Below are positions 1 to 6,475 of a DNA stretch of 36,957 nt, in pieces. The stretch comes from Fuchsiella alkaliacetigena. GTDB lineage: Bacteria > Bacillota > Halanaerobiia > Halobacteroidales > Acetohalobiaceae. Below the pieces are notes generated by a model. The model did not search any database and had not been told where the DNA came from. It saw only the letters and a program-made list of their open reading frames with translations. Both the position numbers and the translations under genes were made by a program. How positions within the stretch are numbered: position 1 is the stretch's first letter; every line of letters starts with the position of its first letter. Where the stretch lies: the NCBI RefSeq assembly GCF_023227765.1, contig NZ_JALKBZ010000025.1:1-36957 (forward strand). Reading direction: 5' to 3'.

Positions 1-10
1 TCTAATCCTT

Positions 11-39
11 CGTAAACACTGCTATAATAAGTGTTTGCG
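11..39. other. Stem-loop downstream of the FliD-like gene
   Basis: Arms at 11-20 and 30-39 pair over 10 positions, one of them G-T, around a 9-base loop. It lies 37 bases beyond the stop codon of the minus-strand gene ending at 76. No clear T-run follows on either strand, so it is at best a weak terminator. The rest of the first 75 bases shows no gene. Confidence 0.4.
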
Positions 40-75
40 TGGGGTCTGTTTACCTAGTAAGTGTCGAACTCGGGT

Positions 76-1404
76 TTAAAGAAAGAAGTCAATTAAGAGT
101 CCTTGCTGAGCAAAGCCAAAGGGTGAGGTGAATCTTCCGGCTTGATTATATATATTGAAATTAGCCAGTTCAAAAAGACTATCTAGCTCTTCTTGTTCAG
201 CTCTAGCTTCCATAAACTGAGAGGGGGGAGTCCTTAAGGCTTCTTCTGCTCTGAGCTCTGTTTGGGCAGCTAAGCCTATTCTACCTCCTATTTCTCTTTC
301 TACAGTTTCTATATCTTCCTCTAAACTGCTAGTTAGTCTATCTTGATCTATGCTTAATCCTTCTTCTCTATCTACTTCAATACCTATATCTCTTAGTCTA
401 CTGCTGCTAAATTGAGCCGGGCCCATCAGCCTACTTCGTAGCTGGTCTAAGTCGCCATTAACTCTTTGGTCTTGAGTAAGTTCTAAAGCTTCATTAAAAG
501 CACCTGCAAACTCTTCAATTCCAGTTTGAATAGCTTCAATATCGCTTTCAACTTCGATATCCGTAGTTCCTATATCTAAGGCTTCAATCTCTATCCTTTC
601 ATCATCAATTAAAATCTGGTCGCCTTGAACTTCAATTTCCTCTTCACTGAAATCACTGATTTCTACTTGAGTATCTTGGGCTTCTTGAATAGTTTCTAAG
701 TTTAGTTCTTCGATTAATTCTCCTTCTATATCTTCAATAGTGAATTCCTGGGCAGTACCTACTTCAGCAGCGCTAAGTTGTAGCTGTACTTGATCATCTT
801 CCACTTCAATTACCTCAGCAGTAATATCTAATTCGGCTGCTTCGATTTCTTCGGTAATCTGTTCTAGAGCGGCTTGCATTTCAGTATCAGCGTCTAAATT
901 CACAGTGAATTCTTCTTCTATACCATCCTGTTCAATGCTAAAGGTAAACTCCTCTTCTTCCTCAATACCGAGGAATTCTCCTGCTGTTTCTTCGGCTTCA
1001 ATAGCCGTTGAAAGCTCTTCCTGGGCAGTTGCTAGCTCTTCAACTTCCAAAGTGAACTCTCCCCGTACGGCTTCGGTGTCTACAGTTGCTTCGGCTATTT
1101 CAGGATCACTTACTTCAGCTGTTCTGGCTGCAAATACTGAATCTTCTAAAGCGGTGTCTGCGCTGGGAATAGTTAACTCAGCTGCTGTATCCCTTAGTTC
1201 ACCAAAGGTAGTGCGAAAATCGCGAGCAAAATCAAGGGAATCGCTAATTGAAAGCCCACGCTGCTGTTGTGGTGCTTCAAAACTCATATTGGCTAAACGA
1301 TTGCTAATATTAGCTTGAGTTATCTGTTGTAAAAGTTGTTGCTGGGATATATTTTGATTAAATAACGGGGATGGGTTTCCAGTTGAGCCTATGCCTTGTA
1401 CCAT
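76..1404 (-). CDS. FliD-like (flagellar hook-associated protein 2-like) acidic protein
   Basis: A 442-residue protein. Seen: no cysteine, a Glu/Asp-rich middle and no signal peptide. Residues about 90-130 resemble the N-terminal FliD segment (scattered Ser/Asp, then a Gly followed by a pattern like VxxLAxAQ). Around 240-255 is a segment like the FliD turn with AQDTQVEI. Residues about 335-365 (LGIEVDREEGLSIDQDRL) match the FliD C-terminal pattern LGI...G.L.lD...L. The start has a strong ribosome site (AAAGGAGGGG). FliD caps the flagellar filament, but no flagellar genes are nearby, and the long coiled-coil ends typical of FliD are not obvious. It may be a divergent cap or a secreted or surface protein reusing the fold. 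Family call moderate, function uncertain. Confidence 0.55.
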   Translation of the reverse strand: MVQGIGSTGNPSPLFNQNISQQQLLQQITQANISNRLANMSFEAPQQQRGLSISDSLDFARDFRTTFGELRDTAAELTIPSADTALEDSVFAARTAEVSDPEIAEATVDTEAVRGEFTLEVEELATAQEELSTAIEAEETAGEFLGIEEEEEFTFSIEQDGIEEEFTVNLDADTEMQAALEQITEEIEAAELDITAEVIEVEDDQVQLQLSAAEVGTAQEFTIEDIEGELIEELNLETIQEAQDTQVEISDFSEEEIEVQGDQILIDDERIEIEALDIGTTDIEVESDIEAIQTGIEEFAGAFNEALELTQDQRVNGDLDQLRSRLMGPAQFSSSRLRDIGIEVDREEGLSIDQDRLTSSLEEDIETVEREIGGRIGLAAQTELRAEEALRTPPSQFMEARAEQEELDSLFELANFNIYNQAGRFTSPFGFAQQGLLIDFFL

Positions 1405-1486
1405 AGTTATCCCCTCCTTTTGAAATTTCTTACTTATATTATAAAGTGTTTTTTGAAAAAAATCAATACAATATTGAATATATATA

Positions 1487-1518
1487 AAACCCGGCAGTTG
1501 AATTCAACTGCCGGGTTT
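1487..1518 (-). terminator. Perfect 32-base palindrome, probable terminator
   Basis: The 14-base arm at 1487-1500 (AAACCCGGCAGTTG) is followed by AATT and then its exact complement to 1518. On the minus strand the stem is followed by TTTTATATAT, so it fits a second terminator behind korAB. It also lies upstream of the FliD-like gene and may insulate it. Confidence 0.6.
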
Positions 1519-1551
1519 GAGTAAAGAAAATTAAATTAGTAGTGGTAAAAG

Positions 1552-1573
1552 AGCAGGTCTATATAGGCCTGCT
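1552..1573 (-). terminator. Terminator after korB
   Basis: A 9-bp stem (1552-1560 with 1565-1573, one G-T pair) with a 4-base loop lies 16 bases past the korB stop. It is flanked by short T-runs on both strands, so it may work in both directions. Confidence 0.6.
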
Positions 1574-1589
1574 TTTACTTTCAAGTTTT

Positions 1590-2444
1590 TCACTCAAAGT
1601 CAACTAAAAGGTCTTCTAATTTTTCAGTATCGAAGTCCTTTTCTACTAATGGAGCCTCGTCTAGTTGAGGAAAACGGTCTTTAAAAATAGTCTTTTCCTG
1701 TTTATAGATAATTCCAATGGGAATTTTAGCTCCCCATTCTTCAGCTCGTTTTAGGGCAGTTGAATAGTCATAAGGATCGTAGTCGTCTTCTAGCTGATAG
1801 ACTCTCTCTTGGTACCATTGTAGGGTGTTTACCTTATTAAAGGAAACACAGGGTTGAAGAATGTCTACTAGGGCATAACCAGGATGTTCTAGCGCTGCTT
1901 TAATCGTCTTCTTTAAGTGTTCGGTATCGCCGCTGAAGCTGCGGGCTACAAAGCTAGCCTCCATTGCTACTGCGAACTTAATTGGATTAAAGGGTTCAGC
2001 AGTCACCCCTTGCGGTTGAATAAGGGTGGAGGTATCGGCTTCACTAGTTGGCGAAGCCTGTCCTTTGGTTAAGCCGTAGACTTGATTATTGTGAACTAAA
2101 TGGGCCAGATCCGGATTGCGACGGATATTGTGCAGTAGGTGGTTACCTCCTTCACCGTAGGTATCACCTTCGCCGGATTCGACAATGGTTTTTAGCTCAG
2201 GATTGGCGATTCTTTGACCGATAGCTGGGGGTAGGGCCCGACCATGCAGTCCATTAAAGCCATTAATTCGCAGGTGATGAGGCATTTTAGCTGCTTGACC
2301 GATCCCGGTAAACATTACTACCTCTGTTGGTTTGATCTCTAATTCGCTTAAGGCTTCGATTAAGCTTTTGCGAATAGCGAAATTGCCGCAGCCAGGACAC
2401 CAGGCTGTTTCCTTATCTCCTTGGTATAGCTCTTTAATGCTCAT
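1590..2444 (-). CDS. korB: 2-oxoacid:ferredoxin oxidoreductase, beta subunit
   Basis: A 284-residue thiamine-diphosphate-binding subunit. It should catalyse, with KorA, the CoA-dependent oxidative decarboxylation of a 2-oxoacid (2-oxoglutarate or a relative), reducing ferredoxin in the cytoplasm. Seen: the N-terminal CPGCGNF motif (Cys16, Cys19), then the TPP/Mg region with GEGDTYGEGGNH near residues 91-102, and the conserved QPCVSFN near 197-203. Length is normal for this family. The start codon overlaps the last base of the korA stop, implying translational coupling. The substrate cannot be fixed from sequence alone; 2-oxoglutarate is the usual label, but branched-chain or other oxoacids are possible. 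Confidence 0.9.
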   Translation of the reverse strand: MSIKELYQGDKETAWCPGCGNFAIRKSLIEALSELEIKPTEVVMFTGIGQAAKMPHHLRINGFNGLHGRALPPAIGQRIANPELKTIVESGEGDTYGEGGNHLLHNIRRNPDLAHLVHNNQVYGLTKGQASPTSEADTSTLIQPQGVTAEPFNPIKFAVAMEASFVARSFSGDTEHLKKTIKAALEHPGYALVDILQPCVSFNKVNTLQWYQERVYQLEDDYDPYDYSTALKRAEEWGAKIPIGIIYKQEKTIFKDRFPQLDEAPLVEKDFDTEKLEDLLVDFE

Positions 2445-4129
2445 TATTTAATCACCTCTTTTATAAATCGATTATAGATTTCAGTGCCAGTGAAAGGACG
2501 ACCATCGTACTTTAAAATATTATGATGGCTAGTGAAATCGCTTTCGCTTTCCAATAGGCTGGCAAATTGAGCAGTGGAATTTCCCTCTACTACTACAATT
2601 TTAGTTCCGGGAGCATACTTATTCAACTTTTCAGTAGGAAAGGGCCAGACATAATTAAAGGACAGTAGTCCTACTGCATAGTCATCAGCAGCTAGTCTTT
2701 TTTGGGCTTCCAGAGCTGGCCCGTAAGTAGAACCCCAGCAGACTATTAGATAATCTATTTCATTTTCGCCGGCAAACTCAGGCTCTAATGATTCTTCTTT
2801 AGTTATGGTTTTCATTTTTTGAGCTCGTTTATCTACCATTTTAATTCTAGTTTCAGCATCTTCAATAATATTACCGAATTGATCGTGTTCATCACTATCG
2901 ACTAGAACTACTTGATCCTCCAGCTGTCCAGGGTAGGCGCGCGGTGAGATACCATCTTCGGTTAGCTTATAGCGCTGATAGTTGTTAATATTTTCTGCTT
3001 CTTCTTCATTAATTAGCTTTCGTTGAATATCTAAAGCTCTATGACTGAATCTAATTACATTCATAGTTGAATCGGCCAAAAACTGATCGCTTAAGACTAC
3101 CACTGGTAACTGATACTTATCGGCTAAATTGAAAGATCGGAAGGTTTGATAAAAGCAGTCTTCAACACTACGTGGGGTAGCTACGATTAACGGAAACTCT
3201 CCTTGTGAGGCGTTAATTACGAACTGCAAATCAGCCTGTTCAGTTCTAGTGGGCAGACCAGTAGCGGGCCCGGGTCGTTGCACTTCAGCAATTATTAAAG
3301 GCGTCTCGGTAATTCCAGCTAAGCCTAGTCCTTCACTCATTAAGGCAAAGCCACCTCCAGAAGTACCAGTCATAGCTCTGACTCCTGTGTAGGAGGCTCC
3401 TAAAGCCATATTAATAGCAGCAATTTCATCTTCAGCTTGTTCTACTACAATTCCTAGCTCCTCCTGTTTACTGGCTATATAGTTCATTACTCCAGTAGAA
3501 GGAGTCATCGGATAACCAGCATAAAACTTAACTCCTGCGGATATGGCTCCTAAACCGAGAGCTTGGTTACCGTTGATTAAGATCTGTCCTCCTTTATTTA
3601 CGAAGGGTAAAGAAATTTTTTTCTCTACTTGTTCGTATCCTTTTCTCAAGGCCTGGAGATTAATATTTATAATCTTCTCGTTATCGAAGTACTCCTTTAA
3701 TACCTCTTCAGTTGTTTTTAAGTATAGACCTAGTGCTTTTAATAAAGCACCAATAAATACTGTATTAGCTACTTTGGGATTTCCTAGTTCTTGAGCAATA
3801 TCGCTTGCTGCTACAGAGAGCAGCTCTTTATTGTCGACTTCTACTTCTCCATCATAGATAATAATTCCCTCTTCTACTACTAAGTCACGATGTACTTTAA
3901 TGCTTTCTTCGTTTAAAGCTATCAGTATATCCTCTTTTTGGGCGGGCCCGGTTAATCTTTCATCTCCAAAGCGGATACTCATAAAGTTATGTCCACCTCG
4001 TACTCGAGACATATAGTCTTTAGTAGAGTAGATATCATATCCCATTTCAAATAATGTTTTATTTAAAATATCTTCTACTGTTTTCAGGCCTTGTCCTGCT
4101 TCTCCTGCAATTACTACGTTTAAATCCAT
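2444..4129 (-). CDS. korA: 2-oxoacid:ferredoxin oxidoreductase, fused gamma-alpha subunit
   Basis: A 561-residue protein from the ATG at 4129, which has a strong AAAGGAGG site just upstream. A longer in-frame reading to 4204 lacks one and is not preferred. Residues about 1-180 form the gamma domain (GEAGQGLKTVEDIL, then RVRGGHNF). Residues about 190-561 form the alpha subunit, with GYPMTPSTGVMNYIA and GTSGGGFALMSEGLGLAG, and an RPGPATGLPTRTEQ segment typical of KorA. It forms the substrate- and CoA-handling half of the enzyme with KorB. No separate ferredoxin (delta) subunit gene lies beside it. Transcribed as korA-korB with a 1-base overlap. Confidence 0.92.
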   Translation of the reverse strand: MDLNVVIAGEAGQGLKTVEDILNKTLFEMGYDIYSTKDYMSRVRGGHNFMSIRFGDERLTGPAQKEDILIALNEESIKVHRDLVVEEGIIIYDGEVEVDNKELLSVAASDIAQELGNPKVANTVFIGALLKALGLYLKTTEEVLKEYFDNEKIININLQALRKGYEQVEKKISLPFVNKGGQILINGNQALGLGAISAGVKFYAGYPMTPSTGVMNYIASKQEELGIVVEQAEDEIAAINMALGASYTGVRAMTGTSGGGFALMSEGLGLAGITETPLIIAEVQRPGPATGLPTRTEQADLQFVINASQGEFPLIVATPRSVEDCFYQTFRSFNLADKYQLPVVVLSDQFLADSTMNVIRFSHRALDIQRKLINEEEAENINNYQRYKLTEDGISPRAYPGQLEDQVVLVDSDEHDQFGNIIEDAETRIKMVDKRAQKMKTITKEESLEPEFAGENEIDYLIVCWGSTYGPALEAQKRLAADDYAVGLLSFNYVWPFPTEKLNKYAPGTKIVVVEGNSTAQFASLLESESDFTSHHNILKYDGRPFTGTEIYNRFIKEVIK

Positions 4130-4345
4130 AATCTTACCTCCTTTTATTTTATAATTCTGTATCAATAAACATTTTCCTGTTAATATAATAATTTTTAGGT
4201 GCATTTTAACATAATTATGGATTTTTATAAAAAAATTCTACTTTTAAGTTATTGAATAGCGTCTTTTGTTGAGGAAAAGTTTATTTATTCGATTTGATTA
4301 TAATAAATATAACAAAAAATAATAACTAGAAGGAGGAGAAATCAA

Positions 4346-4369
4346 TTGAGTGCAGAATTAATTAGTTAG
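4346..4369 (+). CDS. Possible 7-codon leader peptide
   Basis: A strong ribosome site (AAGGAGG at 4330-4336) sits 9 bases before a TTG codon that opens a reading frame of only seven codons (MSAELIS) ending in TAG at 4367. A TATAAT box at 4299-4304 could serve as a -10, though no good -35 is seen. The stop codon abuts a small hairpin (4370-4388), after which comes the rhodanese gene. This could be a leader peptide with attenuator or the stub of a deleted gene. The encoded residues give no hint of an amino-acid sensor. Confidence 0.35.
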   Translation: MSAELIS

Positions 4370-4388
4370 ACTTATTTTTGAAATAAGT
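4370..4388 (+). terminator. AT-rich hairpin in the rhodanese leader
   Basis: Arms ACTTATTT and AAATAAGT with a 3-base loop, followed by TTT. It starts right after the mini-frame stop codon and ends 27 bases before the rhodanese ATG. The stem is weak (only A-T rich pairs), so it may be an attenuator rather than a full terminator. Confidence 0.35.
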
Positions 4389-4415
4389 TTTACTTATACT
4401 AGGAGGGGTTAATTT

Positions 4416-4841
4416 ATGAAAAAAGGAGTATTTTTGGTAGTTGTTTTACTGTCGATGTCGTTATTGTTGATGGCTTGTGGTACAGGGGGAGACTATCAGT
4501 ACTATTCAGCCGAGGAATTAAAGGATAGTTTGGAGGGGGGAGAGTCTTTAATTTTATTAGATATTCAGGTTGAAGAGGAGTTTGAGGAGCACCATATAGA
4601 GGGGGCTATTCCTACTTATGCTTATCCAGCTCAGTCAGAGGAAGACTTAGCTAAGTTAGATTCAGTCTTGCCTGATCTTGAGTCCTCTCAAGACCCGATT
4701 ATAGTTATCTGTCCTGGAGGCGGCGGCGGAGCTACTGGAACTATTGATTATTTAGTAGAGCAAGGAATTGCTGCAGACAGGATGTATATTTTAGAGGATG
4801 GACAGAGTGCTTGGCCTTATCCAGAACTATTAGCTAACTAG
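4416..4841 (+). CDS. Rhodanese-like lipoprotein
   Basis: A 141-residue exported protein. The N-terminus is a lipoprotein signal (MKK, hydrophobic stretch, LLMAC lipobox with Cys21), so it should be anchored outside the membrane. The rest is one rhodanese domain: LLDIQVEEEFEEHHIEGAI matches the D.R...E(F/Y)..GHI.GAI pattern, though the usual Arg is replaced. The active-site loop has Cys99 followed by PGGGGGAT. Rhodanese domains carry sulfane sulfur on this Cys. The loop is unusually Gly-rich. RBS AGGAGGGG. A stem-loop at 4858-4899 follows, then two CGGC-domain genes, suggesting a shared sulfur, selenium or metal theme (inference). Confidence 0.85.
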   Translation: MKKGVFLVVVLLSMSLLLMACGTGGDYQYYSAEELKDSLEGGESLILLDIQVEEEFEEHHIEGAIPTYAYPAQSEEDLAKLDSVLPDLESSQDPIIVICPGGGGGATGTIDYLVEQGIAADRMYILEDGQSAWPYPELLAN

Positions 4842-4857
4842 TTTGAGAATTAATTTT

Positions 4858-4899
4858 GAGTGTAGGCTTCCTCCCCTTAAAAGAAGAAAGCCTACACTC
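4858..4899 (+). terminator. Hairpin between rhodanese and CGGC genes
   Basis: A perfect 12-bp stem (4858-4869, GAGTGTAGGCTT, with 4888-4899) encloses an 18-base loop. TATTTAATAG rather than a pure T-run follows, so termination may be partial, allowing read-through into the CGGC genes. Confidence 0.6.
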
Positions 4900-4926
4900 T
4901 ATTTAATAGTTAGAGGAGGCAAAAAG

Positions 4927-5337
4927 TTGAAATTAGCACTACTTAGGTGTTTGCAGACTGAAGAGGTATGTAGTGGTCGTCACTGTTTGGAGTTTATAGA
5001 TAATCGAGAAGGCTCTTTAGCAGATAGAGAAGAGGAGATTGAGTTTGTAGCGCTCAGCACCTGTGGAGGCTGTCCAGGCAAGACGGTCAAGGAAAGTGTA
5101 GAGAATATGGTAGAGGCGGGAGTAGATACTATAATCTTTTCTTCTTGTATTAAGCTAGGTACTCCCATTGGCTACGTCTGTCCTCACGTTGATAAGTTAA
5201 AAGCTAAGATAAAAGAAGTAGAGCAAAGCTTAGAGATTATTGACTGGACTCATCAGGAGACCTTTAATCAAATTATCTGGCATCGAATTAAAAGTTTTAA
5301 TCTAGGCAATTTTTTAAATAGGGGAATGAGTATTTGA
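4927..5337 (+). CDS. CGGC-domain protein 1
   Basis: A 136-residue cytosolic protein from TTG at 4927, chosen because GAGGAGG lies 7 bases upstream. A longer frame from 4843 would run through the preceding hairpin. Seen: Cys8, Cys15 and Cys20 near the N-terminus, the signature STCGGCPGK in the middle, then SSCIKLG and YVCPH. This Cys pattern defines the CGGC family, thought to bind metal, with no assigned reaction. The stop codon overlaps the start of a second CGGC gene by one base, so the two are made together and may act as a pair. The C-terminal 40 residues are not shared with the second copy. Confidence 0.85.
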   Translation: MKLALLRCLQTEEVCSGRHCLEFIDNREGSLADREEEIEFVALSTCGGCPGKTVKESVENMVEAGVDTIIFSSCIKLGTPIGYVCPHVDKLKAKIKEVEQSLEIIDWTHQETFNQIIWHRIKSFNLGNFLNRGMSI

Positions 5338-5672
5338 TGAAATTAGGAATTATACGTTGTGCAAATAAAGAGGCTACTTGTGGAGCAATTTCTTGTTTGC
5401 AGGCTGTTAAGGATAGGACAGGAGACTTAACAGGAGTTAAGAAGGTTACTTTGTTTGGAGTGCTTACCTGTGGGGGCTGTCCGGGGAAGAAGATAGCTAT
5501 TAGGGCCCGCAGAATGATTCAAGATGAAGGAGTAGATAAAGTTTGTTTAGCAGACTGTATTAGTAATCAGACAGATAACTGTCCTTGGAATAATAATATT
5601 TTAGACTCTGTAGAATCAGCGATCGGTAAGAAGAGGCTTATTTATTTGGATAGGTCAAAGGAGGAAATTTAA
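5337..5672 (+). CDS. CGGC-domain protein 2
   Basis: A 111-residue protein starting at ATG 5337, which shares its A with the upstream TGA stop. A TTG directly before it is a less likely start. Seen: RCANKEATCGAISC at the N-terminus, LTCGGCPGKK in the middle and LADCISNQTDNCP near the end, the same Cys layout as its neighbour. It probably arose by tandem duplication followed by divergence. The family is presumed metal-binding with unknown reaction. It lies one base ahead of the TVP38-like membrane protein gene, in the same transcript. Confidence 0.85.
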   Translation: MKLGIIRCANKEATCGAISCLQAVKDRTGDLTGVKKVTLFGVLTCGGCPGKKIAIRARRMIQDEGVDKVCLADCISNQTDNCPWNNNILDSVESAIGKKRLIYLDRSKEEI

Positions 5673-5673
5673 A

Positions 5674-6387
5674 TTGAGTACAGAAGCTAAGGAGAAGCAA
5701 AATAATAAGGTATTGAAGTTAGTAGTGACAGGGGTAATAATTATTGTAATTGCTCTGTTGCTTAGATATATAGGGGTTCAGAAGTATATAAACTTAGATA
5801 ATGTAAATAGACTTCAAAATTGGATTCAGGATTTCGGTATAGCTGCTCCAATTGTATATATTTTGATCTATATAGCAGCTTGTATTTTCTTTTTACCAGG
5901 TTTGCCTTTAGGAGTTTTAGCTGGGATTGCTTTTCCGCCTGTGGAGGCTGTGATTTATGCTTCCATAGCTTCTACATTAGGAGCTACTGCTGCTTTTTTA
6001 ATTGGGCGTTATGCAGCGCGAGACTTAATTGAAGACTGGATTAAGGATAAGCAGCATTTAAATAGAATAGATCAAGGGGTTAAGGATAATGGTTGGCGAA
6101 TGTTGATGATTACCCGCTTAATACCTATTTTTCCTTTTAACTTACAGAACTATGCTTATGGATTAACAGATATTAAGTTAAGTACTTACTTTTTTGTTTC
6201 TTGGGGTTGTATGTTGCCGGGAACTATAGCCTATGTTTTATCAGCTTCTGCCCTGGCTCAAGGTGATGGAAATATAGGTCGTACCTTTATGTATTTAGCT
6301 ATCGCTGGAGTTTTTTTTGTAATAATTTCTTTAATTCCTAAGTGGTTAGAAAAAAGCCATGGTGAGATAATTAATGAAATCAAGTAA
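5674..6387 (+). CDS. TVP38/TMEM64 (DedA/VTT) family membrane protein
   Basis: A 237-residue polytopic membrane protein starting with TTG at 5674, with AAAGGAGG upstream. It has a Lys-rich N-terminus, a first membrane segment at about 15-30 and further segments near 50-75, 80-110 and 165-220. The VTT-domain signature is visible: FFLPGLPLGVLAG, a Gly-rich GATAAFLIGRYAAR segment and TRLIPIFPFNLQNYAYGLT. Members of this superfamily act as lipid scramblases or transporters, and some bacterial relatives are linked to metal or selenite uptake. Co-transcription with the rhodanese and CGGC genes fits redox-active element handling, but this is inference. Confidence 0.88.
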   Translation: MSTEAKEKQNNKVLKLVVTGVIIIVIALLLRYIGVQKYINLDNVNRLQNWIQDFGIAAPIVYILIYIAACIFFLPGLPLGVLAGIAFPPVEAVIYASIASTLGATAAFLIGRYAARDLIEDWIKDKQHLNRIDQGVKDNGWRMLMITRLIPIFPFNLQNYAYGLTDIKLSTYFFVSWGCMLPGTIAYVLSASALAQGDGNIGRTFMYLAIAGVFFVIISLIPKWLEKSHGEIINEIK

Positions 6388-6391
6388 GTTA

Positions 6392-6425
6392 AAAGCCTCC
6401 TTTATTTCAAAACAAAGGAGGCTTT
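6392..6425 (+). terminator. Terminator after the TVP38-like gene
   Basis: A 12-bp perfect stem (AAAGCCTCCTTT at 6392-6403 with 6414-6425) and a 10-base loop. It lies between convergent genes and, being A/T-ended on both sides, may stop transcription from either direction. Confidence 0.8.
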
Positions 6426-6475
6426 CTTATTGCAAAAAAACTATATTCTTTAGCTAATGGTTTATAGATAAAGCT

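Noticed and set aside
905-1318. A Ser-rich plus-strand open frame opposite the FliD-like gene
   Set aside because: It is the antisense image of a Glu-rich, codon-biased gene, with no ribosome site of its own and low-complexity composition.
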